Assembly (NCBI GenBank): GCA_946222625.1
Contig: CAMILJ010000006.1
Span: 1-33,826, forward strand
Length of the DNA: 33,826 nt
From: an uncultured Corynebacterium sp.
GTDB lineage: Bacteria > Actinomycetota > Actinomycetes > Mycobacteriales > Mycobacteriaceae
Direction: 5' to 3'
Numbering within the stretch: the stretch's first letter is position 1; each line of letters begins with the position of its first letter. Of the stretch, positions 24,006-32,120 are shown piece by piece. Below the pieces are notes generated by a model. That model was not told the origin of the DNA. It searched no databases and saw only the letters and a program-made list of their open reading frames with translations. The position numbers and the translations under genes are program-made.

Positions 24006-24060
24006 AGCCCCCACCCCCGAATTGAGCGACATCGCCGGAGCGAAACGCAGGTTCGGGGCT
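24006..24060 (-). terminator. probable terminator of paaR
   Basis: CCCCGAA (24015-24021) pairs with TTCGGGG (24052-24058), and a further AGCCCC (24006-24011) can pair with GGGGCT. On the minus strand the stem is followed by TTCTTTT. The hairpin overlaps the paaR stop codon. The loop is long (30 nt), which lowers confidence. Confidence 0.4.
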
Positions 24061-24688
24061 ACTTCATTGCATGCGGTGCTAGGCCGCTGAAAACAACACT
24101 TTCAAACGTGTTGGCCAGCTCCTCTGCATCAATTCGCCCCTCCGGCTCGTACCAATCGGACGTCGAGTTGATCATTCCAAAAATCATGCGCGTCAACAGC
24201 GGGGCTTCAATGTCGGAGCGGATAGCCCCCTCCTCCTGGGCTTCCTCCACTAGCGGAATGACAGAACGCGTCAACACCCGACGGCGTTCAAGCGCGGAGC
24301 GCTCCACCTCGGAGTTACCCCGCAATCGGAGCAAGAGCGCAACGGACTTCGGATCGGAGCACAGCACCTCGATCGAGCCACGCAGCAGCCCTCGCACCTT
24401 CTCCCCCGCCGAGAGATCGGCCGCCGCCATCTCCTCCGCAACCGCTTCCAAGCGTTTCAGCGCCTGGACCACCGTGAGCTCCAAGATCTCTTCCTTCGAA
24501 GAAATGTGGTGATAGAGCGCGGACTTGGAGATCCCCAATTCACTCGCCACGTTATCCATCGATGTGGCGTCGTAACCGCGCGCAGTAAAAGCGCGGACAG
24601 CTGCACGAATGACATCTTCACGGGAGTAGCCGGGGCGGCCACGGACCGCGCCCTGAGCGATGGACTTCTCTTTATTCACGCAGTCCAT
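24059..24688 (-). CDS. paaR: TetR-family repressor of phenylacetate catabolism
   Basis: A 209-residue TetR regulator. The helix-turn-helix (about 22-66) includes AFTARGYDATSMDNVASELGISKSALYHHISSKEEIL, and the C-terminal helical domain would bind the effector. TetR proteins of the PaaR type in corynebacteria repress paa genes and are released by phenylacetyl-CoA. That role is inferred from its place between paaK and paaI and from paired palindromes at the paa promoters. The ATG at 24688 is used. A GTG at 24679 is possible. No good ribosome binding site was seen at either. It is divergent from paaI. Confidence 0.85.
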   Translation of the reverse strand: MDCVNKEKSIAQGAVRGRPGYSREDVIRAAVRAFTARGYDATSMDNVASELGISKSALYHHISSKEEILELTVVQALKRLEAVAEEMAAADLSAGEKVRGLLRGSIEVLCSDPKSVALLLRLRGNSEVERSALERRRVLTRSVIPLVEEAQEEGAIRSDIEAPLLTRMIFGMINSTSDWYEPEGRIDAEELANTFESVVFSGLAPHAMK

Positions 24689-24718
24689 TCAAGCAGAGAG
24701 CCCCGAGCGCCGTTAGAC

Positions 24719-24731
24719 TGGTGAGCCACCA
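24719..24731. promoter_or_regulatory. palindrome between paaR and paaI
   Basis: TGGTG-AGC-CACCA is a perfect 5+3+5 inverted repeat right after a TAGACT (24714-24719) that may be the paaI -10 box. It differs from the two PaaR-type palindromes. A second palindrome, GGAAGG-C-CCTTCC (24764-24776), precedes the paaI ribosome binding site. Confidence 0.35.
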
Positions 24732-24791
24732 CACCCCTTTACCTGCTCCCTCGGTAGCACTGCGGAAGGCCCTTCCCAAGGAGGAATTCCC

Positions 24792-25250
24792 ATGAGCACC
24801 GAACATCCCATCCTTGCTCCCGGCGTCGCCGAAGGCCCCGAATTTACCCACGTGCGTGCCATGTTCGATGGCGACCGCGCCACTGCGGAAATTGGCGCGA
24901 AAATCACCGCGCTAGACCTCGGCAGGTGCGAAGGCCACTTCACCATTCGCCCGGAAATGTGCAATGGGCACGGTACAGCACAGGGTGGCTATCTGTACAT
25001 GTTTGCCGATTCAATCTTCGCCGGCGCCTGCAACTCCGGTGGCGAGTTGGCTGTCGCCGCACACAACTCAATCCACTACATGGCCCCAGCCTTCGAAGGA
25101 GACGTCGTTGATGGCGTTGGGGTAACCCGCCAAGCCTGGGGGCGCAATGGCGTCGTCGATGTCACCCTCAGCATCAAGGGAAATCCCATCGCCGAATTCC
25201 GCGGCACCTTCCGCGTTCTTCCCGCTAAACCGCAGAACCGAAACTCCTAA
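24792..25250 (+). CDS. paaI: hydroxyphenylacetyl-CoA thioesterase PaaI (hotdog fold)
   Basis: A 152-residue hotdog-fold thioesterase. The core helix region NGHGTAQGGYLYMFADSIFAGACNS carries the conserved Asn, Gly and Asp of PaaI enzymes, and HNSIHYMAPAFEGD and RNGVVDVTLS follow in the usual order. PaaI hydrolyses stalled CoA thioesters formed in the pathway and so frees CoA. The start is the ATG at 24792, with a strong AAGGAGG 7-8 nt upstream. It is divergent from paaR and precedes paaA by 151 bp, with a promoter between, so it may be transcribed separately. Confidence 0.9.
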   Translation: MSTEHPILAPGVAEGPEFTHVRAMFDGDRATAEIGAKITALDLGRCEGHFTIRPEMCNGHGTAQGGYLYMFADSIFAGACNSGGELAVAAHNSIHYMAPAFEGDVVDGVGVTRQAWGRNGVVDVTLSIKGNPIAEFRGTFRVLPAKPQNRNS

Positions 25251-25310
25251 AGCGCAGTTACAGCTCTAGCAGCACTTCGTTCGAAAATAGGGCACAGCTC
25301 ACAAACATGG

Positions 25311-25340
25311 TTGACACAGCTCACACCTGCCTCATATACT
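25311..25340 (+). promoter_or_regulatory. paaABCDE promoter
   Basis: TTGACA (25311-25316) and TATACT (25335-25340) are near-consensus -35 and -10 boxes with an 18-bp spacer. This is the best promoter in the window. The predicted start near 25347 leaves a leader of about 55 nt. Confidence 0.75.
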
Positions 25341-25355
25341 GACCAACCAGTCAGT
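25338..25355 (+). promoter_or_regulatory. candidate PaaR operator over the paaA -10 box
   Basis: ACTGAC-CAACCA-GTCAGT is a perfect 6+6+6 inverted repeat overlapping the -10 box and predicted transcription start, where a repressor would block the promoter. It aligns with the palindrome upstream of paaK. Confidence 0.65.
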
Positions 25356-25401
25356 AAGTATCACCGAGCCGACACTGAGCAGAGAGGGAACGATTCCTCC
25401 C

Positions 25402-26388
25402 ATGACCCCATCAGACAAAACACTCGCCGCCGTCCCAGCTGCGGATGACGCACAAGCACAGCAGCACTTCGACGAACTCATCGCTGAAGACTCCCGCATC
25501 GAGCCCACCGACTGGATGCCGGCCGCCTACCGTAAGACCTTGACGCGCCAGATTTCCCAGCACGCCCACTCCGAGATCATCGGCATGCAGCCGGAGGCCA
25601 ACTGGATTACCCGCGCACCGTCGCTTAAGCGCAAGGCCATCCTCATGGCGAAGGTGCAGGACGAGGCCGGCCACGGCCTCTACCTCTACTCCGCCGCGGA
25701 GACCTTGGGCACGTCGCGCGACGAGCTGGTGCAGCAGCTTCTCGACGGCACCGCCAAGTACTCCTCCATCTTCAACTACCCGGCGCGCACGTGGGCCGAC
25801 ATCGGAGCCATCGGCTGGCTGGTGGATGGCGCCGCCATCTGCAACCAGGTCCCGCTCTGCCGTGCTTCCTACGCACCCTATGGCCGCGCCATGGTGCGCA
25901 TCTGTAAGGAAGAGTCCTTCCACCAGCGCCAGGGCTGGGAGATCCTCTACGAGCTGTCCCACGGAACGCCAGAGCAGAAGCAGATGGCGCAGGAAGCTAT
26001 CAACCGTTTCTACGGCCCGGCACTACAGATGTTCGGCCCGCCGGATGATGACTCCCCCAACTCCAAGCAGTCCATGGCATGGAACATCAAGCGCTTCTCC
26101 AACGACGAGCTGCGCCAGCGCTTCGTGGACATGATCGTCCCGCAAGCCGAGGCCCTTGGCCTGCACTTCGAGGACCCAGACCTGAAATGGAACGAAGAGC
26201 GCGGCCACTATGACTTCGGCGAGCTCGACTGGTCCGAGTTCAAGGCCGTCATCAAGGGCGAGGGTCCCTGCAACGTGCAGAGGATGCAGCGTCGCCGCCA
26301 AGCGCATGCCGACGGCGCCTGGGTCCGCGAAGCCGCCGCGGCCTACGCGGAGAAGCACCACTCTGCTGATACCTCGCTCATCGCTTAA
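25402..26388 (+). CDS. paaA: phenylacetyl-CoA 1,2-epoxidase catalytic subunit PaaA
   Basis: A 328-residue diiron oxygenase subunit that carries out ring 1,2-epoxidation of phenylacetyl-CoA. Iron-binding Glu and His residues sit in the ferritin-like helices, seen in KVQDEAGHGLYLYSAAETLG and CKEESFHQRQGWEILYEL, which hold ExxH-type motifs. Length matches the family. The ATG at 25402 is preceded by AGAGAGGG with a longish spacing (about 12 nt). It is first in a run of ten closely packed plus-strand genes and would be controlled by the promoter and palindrome just upstream. Confidence 0.97.
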   Translation: MTPSDKTLAAVPAADDAQAQQHFDELIAEDSRIEPTDWMPAAYRKTLTRQISQHAHSEIIGMQPEANWITRAPSLKRKAILMAKVQDEAGHGLYLYSAAETLGTSRDELVQQLLDGTAKYSSIFNYPARTWADIGAIGWLVDGAAICNQVPLCRASYAPYGRAMVRICKEESFHQRQGWEILYELSHGTPEQKQMAQEAINRFYGPALQMFGPPDDDSPNSKQSMAWNIKRFSNDELRQRFVDMIVPQAEALGLHFEDPDLKWNEERGHYDFGELDWSEFKAVIKGEGPCNVQRMQRRRQAHADGAWVREAAAAYAEKHHSADTSLIA

Positions 26389-26436
26389 CACCTAAGCACA
26401 CCGCCCAACCAGCTTCGAGACTTTAAGGAAGATTCC

Positions 26437-26724
26437 ATGTCTAGCTCTAACTGGCCCATGTGGGAGGTCTTCGTACGTTCCTCCCGCGGCCTGTCCCATG
26501 TCCACGCCGGCTCGCTGCACGCACCGGATGCCACGATGGCCCTGCGCAACGCCCGTGACCTTTATACCCGCCGCAATGAAGGCACCTCCGTGTGGGTTGT
26601 GCCCAGCGAGGCCATTGCCTCCTCCGACCCCGACTCCAAGGGCGGATTCTTCGAATCGCCGCAGGGTAAGAGCTACCGCCACGCCACGTACTACGACAAG
26701 TCTGAAGGAGTGCCGCACCTGTGA
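26437..26724 (+). CDS. paaB: phenylacetyl-CoA 1,2-epoxidase subunit PaaB
   Basis: A small 95-residue subunit with the family start WPMWEVFVRSSRGLSHVHAGSLHAPDATMALRNARDLYTRR and the pattern GTSVWVVPS. PaaB bridges the PaaAC core in the epoxidase complex and has no catalytic metal. An AAGGAAG ribosome binding site lies upstream of its ATG, 48 bp after paaA. It ends in GTGA, overlapping the start of paaC. Confidence 0.96.
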   Translation: MSSSNWPMWEVFVRSSRGLSHVHAGSLHAPDATMALRNARDLYTRRNEGTSVWVVPSEAIASSDPDSKGGFFESPQGKSYRHATYYDKSEGVPHL

Positions 26725-27557
26725 CCGGATTTGCAGCCGCCGATTCTGCGACCAAGCAATCGCAGGGCAACGGCATCACCGCAGAAGACATCGCCGCTTC
26801 CGGCGCAGTCGCCCCCGAGGACACCGCACGCTATGCCCTCATGTTGGGCGATGACGCCCTCATCTTGGCCCAGCGCCTGGGCTGGTGGATTTCGCGAGCA
26901 CCAGAGATGGAAGAAGATATTGCCTTGGGCAACATCGCCCTCGATCTCATCGGGCACGCCCGCTTCCTGCTGACCTACGCCGGTACCGCATGGGGCAAAA
27001 CCGAGGATGACTTGGCCTACTTCCGTAACGAGGAAGAGTTCCGCTCCGCGCGCCTCGTCGAACAGGAGAACGGCGACTTCGGCTACACCATCGCCCGCCA
27101 GCTGCTCTTTTCCTATTACCAATACGGGCTCTACACCGCCCTGCTGGAGTCGAAGGATGAGACGCTGGCAGCTATCGCGGCCAAGGCCATCAAGGAAGTT
27201 GAGTACCACATCGACCACGCCAATCAGTGGATTCTGCGTCTGGGCCTCGGCACCGAAGAGTCCCACCGCCGGATCACGGAGGGCCTGATGTACATGTGGC
27301 CCTACCTCGACGAACTTTTCGAGGACCTACCACTCCACGAGAAGCTGGCAGCAGAAGGCATCGCCGTCCTGCCTTCGAGCCTGCGCGCGCAGTTCGATGA
27401 GCGCATCGCCTATGTCCTGGACAAGGCAGGCCTAGCCATCCCGGACGTCAAGCAAGCCCGCTCCGGGCAGCGCACCGGGCGCTTCTCCGAGCACCGCGGC
27501 TACATCCTCGCAGAGATGCAGTCCTTGGCGCGCCAGCACCCCGGCGCGACCTGGTAA
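26721..27557 (+). CDS. paaC: phenylacetyl-CoA 1,2-epoxidase structural subunit PaaC
   Basis: A 278-residue ferritin-like protein that pairs with PaaA. The family stretch ALMLGDDALILAQRLGWWISRAPEMEEDIALGNIALDLIGHAR is present, along with EVEYHIDHANQWILRLGLGTEESHRR. The start is the GTG at 26721, overlapping the paaB stop by 4 bp. The first ~35 residues are extra and low in conservation, so a later start is possible, but no better codon is placed. Confidence 0.95.
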   Translation: MTGFAAADSATKQSQGNGITAEDIAASGAVAPEDTARYALMLGDDALILAQRLGWWISRAPEMEEDIALGNIALDLIGHARFLLTYAGTAWGKTEDDLAYFRNEEEFRSARLVEQENGDFGYTIARQLLFSYYQYGLYTALLESKDETLAAIAAKAIKEVEYHIDHANQWILRLGLGTEESHRRITEGLMYMWPYLDELFEDLPLHEKLAAEGIAVLPSSLRAQFDERIAYVLDKAGLAIPDVKQARSGQRTGRFSEHRGYILAEMQSLARQHPGATW

Positions 27558-27584
27558 AGACAAGGAAAGGACCAAGGTTTCATC

Positions 27585-28124
27585 GTGTCCATCACCGACA
27601 AATCCCACCCGCTGCGCCCCACGCAGCCTGACGACGCCCGTGTGTGGGACGTCGCCGCCGAGGTGCCCGATCCGGAAATACCCGTCATTTCCATCGCTGA
27701 CCTTGGAATCCTCCGGGATGCGCGCCTCGAAGGCGACACCGCGGTGGCCACGATTACCCCGACCTATTCCGGCTGCCCCGCCATGGAGCACATCACGGCG
27801 GACATCACCAAAGCATTGGCGGATGCCGGCTACGCCAAGGTACGAGTCGACCTCGTGCTCCAGCCCGCGTGGTCTACCGACTGGATGACGGAGACCGGCC
27901 GGCAAAACCTCAAGGACTATGGCATTGCCCCTCCCTCCGGGAAGACCCGGGCCACGCCGGAAGGCCCCATCCCACTAACGCTTGGACCGCCGCCGGCCAT
28001 CGAATGCCCCCACTGTGGCTCCCGCCGCACTCGTAAGCTTGCCCAATTCGGTTCCACGTCCTGTAAGGCCCTCTACAACTGCCAGGACTGCTTGGAGCCC
28101 TTCGACTACTTCAAGGTGCACTAA
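27585..28124 (+). CDS. paaD: PaaD, MIP18/DUF59-type maturation factor of the epoxidase
   Basis: A 179-residue protein with a DUF59 domain (about 15-100, with VPDPEIPVISIADLGIL and the conserved Cys in YSGCPAME) and a C-terminal four-cysteine zinc-ribbon-like part (CPHC and CQDC, about 141-170). PaaD proteins are needed for a working epoxidase and resemble iron-sulfur cluster assembly factors. The start is the GTG at 27585, with GGAAAGGACC and AAGG upstream. The stop overlaps the ATG of paaE by one base. Confidence 0.94.
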   Translation: MSITDKSHPLRPTQPDDARVWDVAAEVPDPEIPVISIADLGILRDARLEGDTAVATITPTYSGCPAMEHITADITKALADAGYAKVRVDLVLQPAWSTDWMTETGRQNLKDYGIAPPSGKTRATPEGPIPLTLGPPPAIECPHCGSRRTRKLAQFGSTSCKALYNCQDCLEPFDYFKVH

Positions 28125-29284
28125 TGACCACGACCCCGTCTGCCCCCGCAAAGAAGAAGGCCACGTTCAATACCCTGACCGTGTCCGACGTGCGCGCATT
28201 GACTAAGGACTCCGTGGAGGTTTCCTTCGCCATCCCTCCGGAGCTGCAAGACGACTATGACTACATCCCCGGCCAGTACGTTGCCCTGCGGGCGACCATC
28301 GACGGCCAGGAAGTCCGCCGCTCCTATTCCATCTGCGATGTGCCGCGCGACGGCGTCCTGCGCGTCGCCATCAAGCGTGACCGCGGTGGTGTGTTCTCCA
28401 CGTGGGCCAACGACACGCTGAAGCCCGGCGACACCATGGATGTCATGAACCCACAGGGTGCGTTCACCTCGAAGACCCACCTGACCGGCCTCAACAACCC
28501 CGAAGCCGTCCGCGAGGAAGTTGAGAAGCTGGAGAATCCGCACCTCGTGGCCATCGCCGCGGGTTCTGGCATCACGCCGATCATGGCTATTGCTCAGACC
28601 GTGCTTCACAGCTCCCCCAACACCACGTTTGAACTCATCTTCGCCAACAAGGGCGGCGGGGACGTCATGTTCGCCGAGGAGATTGGTGACCTCAAGGATA
28701 AGTTCCCCACGCGCTTTGCCGTGCACCACGTCCTCTCCCGCGAGCAGCGCGTCAATCCGCTGTTCTCTGGGCGCATCGATGCTGAAAAACTCCAGACCCT
28801 GCTGGATAACGTCGTGCGCACGGACACTGTCGACGAATGGTTCCTCTGCGGCCCCTTCGAGCTGGTGCAGCTGGTCCGCGACGAGCTTGCCAGCCGCGAG
28901 GTAGGCGAGAAGGACGTGCGCTACGAGTTGTTCACCACCGGCAAACCTTCTGGGGATCAGAACCAGGCTGGCCGTCACGTCGAGGTCGATCCGGAAGGCG
29001 ATAACGTCACCATCAATTTCCAGCTCGATGGCCTTTCCGGCTCCGTTGAATCCCCGGTCTCTGCCAATGAGTCCCTGCTCAACGCGGCCCTGCGCGTGCG
29101 TTCCGACGTCCCCTTCGCCTGCGCCGGCGGCGTGTGCGGCACCTGCCGCGCCAAGCTGGTCGAGGGCGAGGTCGACATGGCGGAGAACTACGCGCTGGAG
29201 GCCGACGAGGTCAAGGCTGGCTACATCCTGACCTGCCAGTCGCGCCCCACCACGCCGAACATCGTCCTCGACTTTGACGCCTAG
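28124..29284 (+). CDS. paaE: phenylacetyl-CoA 1,2-epoxidase reductase PaaE
   Basis: A 386-residue electron-transfer protein from NADPH to the diiron centre. It has an FAD-binding domain (about 15-120, with RRSYSICD), an NAD(P)-binding domain (AAGSGITPIMAI near residue 145-156) and a C-terminal plant-type [2Fe-2S] ferredoxin domain with the cysteines in CAGGVCGTCRAK and the later LTCQS. The start overlaps the paaD stop (TAATG). Confidence 0.96.
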   Translation: MTTTPSAPAKKKATFNTLTVSDVRALTKDSVEVSFAIPPELQDDYDYIPGQYVALRATIDGQEVRRSYSICDVPRDGVLRVAIKRDRGGVFSTWANDTLKPGDTMDVMNPQGAFTSKTHLTGLNNPEAVREEVEKLENPHLVAIAAGSGITPIMAIAQTVLHSSPNTTFELIFANKGGGDVMFAEEIGDLKDKFPTRFAVHHVLSREQRVNPLFSGRIDAEKLQTLLDNVVRTDTVDEWFLCGPFELVQLVRDELASREVGEKDVRYELFTTGKPSGDQNQAGRHVEVDPEGDNVTINFQLDGLSGSVESPVSANESLLNAALRVRSDVPFACAGGVCGTCRAKLVEGEVDMAENYALEADEVKAGYILTCQSRPTTPNIVLDFDA

Positions 29285-29295
29285 GAGTAACACAC

Positions 29296-30072
29296 ATGAT
29301 CGACCTGCACCACGACGCCGAAGCCGGAATCGTTGAGCTCGTACTCAACAACCCCAAGGCCATCAATTCCCTCGCGGAAGAAGACCTCGCCGAGCTCTCC
29401 CGCGTACTCGATGAGGCCGCGCAGCTTAAGCCCCGCGCACTCATCTTGCGCGGTGAAGGCAAGGGTTTCTGCGCCGGCCGCAACATCAAGGGGCTCAATC
29501 CGCGCGAAGACGACGCCACCGCCTACCTCGCGGACGTTGTCACTCCCGTACTCAAGAAGATCGACAACTTCCCCGCCCCCACCTTCGCCGCCGTGCACGG
29601 TCCCTGCCTCGGCGTGGGTCTTGGCCTCGCCTTGGCCTGTGACGTCGTCTACGTCTCCGAAGACGCCAAGTTCGGCTCCCCGTTTGCCAACCTGGGCGCC
29701 ACTCTCGATTCGGGCGGGCACTCCCTCTTCGTCGAGCGCCTAGGGACGCACCGCGCGATGGACCTCATCATCACCGGCGAGCTCATCTCCGGCGCGGAGG
29801 CGGTGCGCGCGGGGCTGTTCTCGCGCGCGGTACCTGCAGAGGAGTTGCTGGGGTTCACTCGGGACGTCGCCAAGCGCGCAGCCCACGGCGCTACTCAGGC
29901 ATTCCTCACCAGCCGCACCCTAGTCCAGGACATCCGTGACAACGGCACCGGGCTATGGGCCAGCGTCGATGCCGAGAACATCGCTCAGGGAAAGCTCTGC
30001 GATACCGAGGACTACTACGAAGGCTTCGCCGCTTTCAACGAGAAGCGCCCGCCGGTCTTCGGCGGACGTTAA
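29296..30072 (+). CDS. paaG: epoxyphenylacetyl-CoA isomerase PaaG (crotonase family)
   Basis: A 258-residue crotonase that would isomerise 1,2-epoxyphenylacetyl-CoA to oxepin-CoA and may also move double bonds later in the pathway. The oxyanion pocket segments GKGFCAGRNIKGL and AVHGPCLGVGLGLALACDVVY are present. In place of the second glutamate of hydratases, the ATLDSGGHS segment has an aspartate, as in PaaG. That and its position after paaE favour isomerase over hydratase. AGGAG overlapping the paaE stop is its ribosome binding site. Confidence 0.88.
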   Translation: MIDLHHDAEAGIVELVLNNPKAINSLAEEDLAELSRVLDEAAQLKPRALILRGEGKGFCAGRNIKGLNPREDDATAYLADVVTPVLKKIDNFPAPTFAAVHGPCLGVGLGLALACDVVYVSEDAKFGSPFANLGATLDSGGHSLFVERLGTHRAMDLIITGELISGAEAVRAGLFSRAVPAEELLGFTRDVAKRAAHGATQAFLTSRTLVQDIRDNGTGLWASVDAENIAQGKLCDTEDYYEGFAAFNEKRPPVFGGR

Positions 30073-30127
30073 ACCACCAGACCTCCTAGAACACACAACA
30101 GCTAACCCACGACAGCTAAGGAATCAC

Positions 30128-31324
30128 ATGACTGCATACTTGGTATCCGGCTTCCGCACCCCCGTGGGCCGCTACGGCGGCGCACTGTCCTCGGTTCGCC
30201 CAGATGACCTCATGGCCACCGCCATCAAGAAGACGGTGGAGGAGGCTGGCCTTGATCCCTCCGCGGTGGATGAAGTCATCATCGGCAACGCCAACGGTGC
30301 TGGTGAGGAGAACCGCAACGTCGCCCGCATGTCCTGGCTGCTCGCCGGGTTCCCGGACACGGTTCCCGGGATTACGGTCAACCGTCTGTGTGCTTCGGGC
30401 ATGTCCTCGATTGCTCTGGCCACCGCCCTCGTGGAATCCGGCCAGGCGGATATCGTCGTCGCCGGCGGCGTCGAATCCATGTCCCGCGCACCCTGGGTCA
30501 TGGAGAAGCCGAACAAGCCTTTTGCCAAGCCAGGCCAGGTTTTTGATACCTCTATTGGCTGGCGCTTTGCCAACCCGAAGTTCGCGGAGCAGGAGAAGAT
30601 GACCTACTCCATGCCGGAGACCGCCGAGGAAGTGGCCAACGTCTTCGGCATCAGCCGCGAGGATGCCGATGCCTTCGCCGTGCGTTCCCAGGAGCGTGCG
30701 CTCGCCGCTATCGAAGCCGGCAAATTCGCCCGGGAGATCGTGCCCGTCGAGGTCACCGACCGCAAAGGCAACGTCACCGTCGTCGACACCGACGAAGGCC
30801 CCCGCCCGGGCACCACGATGGAGGTCTTGGCCAAGCTGCGCCCGGTGACCTCCCTGGGAGACGTCACCACCGCGGGCAACGCCTCCTCGCTGAACGACGG
30901 CGCCTCCTGCGTCATCGTCGCCTCCGACGAGGCCCTCAAGAAGCACAACCTGACCGCCCGCGCCCGCGTGGTGGCCAACTCCGCGCGCGGTGTGCGCCCG
31001 GAGATCATGGGTACTGGCCCCATCCCTGCTACCCGCGACGTGCTCGAGCGCGCCGGCTGGGAGCTGGATAGCGTGGATGCCGTCGAGCTCAACGAGGCTT
31101 TCGCCACCCAGTCGCTGGCTTGCATCCGCGAGCTGGGCTTGGATGAGGACAAGGTCAACGCCTGGGGCGGCGCCATTGCTCTGGGCCACCCGCTGGGCTC
31201 CTCCGGTTCCCGCATCACCTTGACCCTGCTCAACCGCCTGGAAACAGACGGGCTGCGCCGCGGCATCGCCACCATGTGCGTGGGCGTGGGCCAGGGCACC
31301 GCGATTGCGATTGAGAGGGTGTAA
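30128..31324 (+). CDS. paaJ: beta-ketoadipyl-CoA / 3-oxo-5,6-dehydrosuberyl-CoA thiolase PaaJ
   Basis: A 398-residue thiolase that cleaves acetyl-CoA units from the opened ring product. Active-site Cys88 lies in NRLCASGMSS, with NEAFA, the His in GGAIALGHPLGSSG and the second Cys in MCVGVGQG near the C-terminus. The reading frame is open upstream inside paaG, but the ATG at 30128 with AAGGA upstream and the N-terminus YLVSGFRTPVGRYGG fix the start. The next gene begins on the base after its stop. Confidence 0.95.
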   Translation: MTAYLVSGFRTPVGRYGGALSSVRPDDLMATAIKKTVEEAGLDPSAVDEVIIGNANGAGEENRNVARMSWLLAGFPDTVPGITVNRLCASGMSSIALATALVESGQADIVVAGGVESMSRAPWVMEKPNKPFAKPGQVFDTSIGWRFANPKFAEQEKMTYSMPETAEEVANVFGISREDADAFAVRSQERALAAIEAGKFAREIVPVEVTDRKGNVTVVDTDEGPRPGTTMEVLAKLRPVTSLGDVTTAGNASSLNDGASCVIVASDEALKKHNLTARARVVANSARGVRPEIMGTGPIPATRDVLERAGWELDSVDAVELNEAFATQSLACIRELGLDEDKVNAWGGAIALGHPLGSSGSRITLTLLNRLETDGLRRGIATMCVGVGQGTAIAIERV

Positions 31325-32092
31325 ATGACGACTGCCATTGAGATTTCAACGCGCGGCGAGAACGACGAGATTGTCGTCGCCAAGCTCAACCGCCCCGCCG
31401 TCCGCAACGCCATCGATGAGCAGATGGTGACAGAGTTCCACGAACTCTGCGCGCAGCTCGAGTCCGATCCCCGCATCCTCATCATCACCGGCTGCACGAT
31501 GGATACCCCGAAGGGCCCCCGCGGGATTTTCGCCTCCGGGGCGGACATCGCGCAGCTTCGTGAGCGCCGCCGCGAGGATGCCCTCCGCGGCATCAATTCC
31601 GGAATCTTCCACCGCATCGCCTCGCTGCCCGCCCCCGTCATCGCAGCGGTGGATGGCTACGCCCTCGGCGGCGGATTGGAGCTGGCCTTAGCCGCTGACT
31701 TCCGCGTGTCCACTCCTTTTGCCAAGTTTGGCCAGCCTGAAGCCGGCCTGGGTATCGCTGCCGCCGCGGGTGCCACCTGGCGCCTCAAGGAGTGCGTGGG
31801 CACCCCGTTGGCCAAGGAGATTCTGCTGGCCGGGCGCATCCTCAACGGCGAGGAGGCGCTGGACAATCACCTGGTCAGCGAGCTGCATGAGCCGGATGCG
31901 CTTGTCGACGGTGCCCTGGCACTAGCCGGGCGCATCGCCCAGCAAGACCCGCTGGCCGTGCGCTTGACCAAGCAGCTCATCTCTATGCCGGAGTCGGCCC
32001 ACCCGGCGGTGGACAACATCGCCCAGGCCGTGCTCTTTGAGTCCCCCGCTAAGTTTGAGCGGATGCAGGCCTTCCTGGACCGCAAGAAATAA
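31325..32092 (+). CDS. paaF: 2,3-dehydroadipyl-CoA hydratase PaaF (crotonase family)
   Basis: A 255-residue enoyl-CoA hydratase. Both catalytic glutamates expected for a hydratase are visible, in GGGLELALAADF and in FGQPEAGLGI, which separates it from the PaaG protein two genes before. The oxyanion segment FASGADIAQL is also present. It would hydrate the double bond in 2,3-dehydroadipyl-CoA. There is no gap to paaJ (TAAATG), so translation is probably coupled. Confidence 0.9.
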   Translation: MTTAIEISTRGENDEIVVAKLNRPAVRNAIDEQMVTEFHELCAQLESDPRILIITGCTMDTPKGPRGIFASGADIAQLRERRREDALRGINSGIFHRIASLPAPVIAAVDGYALGGGLELALAADFRVSTPFAKFGQPEAGLGIAAAAGATWRLKECVGTPLAKEILLAGRILNGEEALDNHLVSELHEPDALVDGALALAGRIAQQDPLAVRLTKQLISMPESAHPAVDNIAQAVLFESPAKFERMQAFLDRKK

Positions 32093-32120
32093 ACCTTCCA
32101 CTCACAAGGAGAGTCAACTC

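Noticed and set aside
23902..24090. 62-codon plus-strand open frame between paaK and paaR
   Set aside because: It overlaps the paaR terminator hairpin and the paaR 3' end, lacks a ribosome binding site and has no recognisable features.
28121..29293. 390-codon minus-strand open frame opposite paaE
   Set aside because: PaaE has unmistakable FAD, NAD(P) and [2Fe-2S] motifs on the other strand; the antisense frame has none.
31325..32092. assignment of this gene as paaG and of 29296-30072 as paaF
   Set aside because: The later gene keeps both hydratase glutamates, while the earlier one has the aspartate typical of PaaG; the labels were set accordingly.
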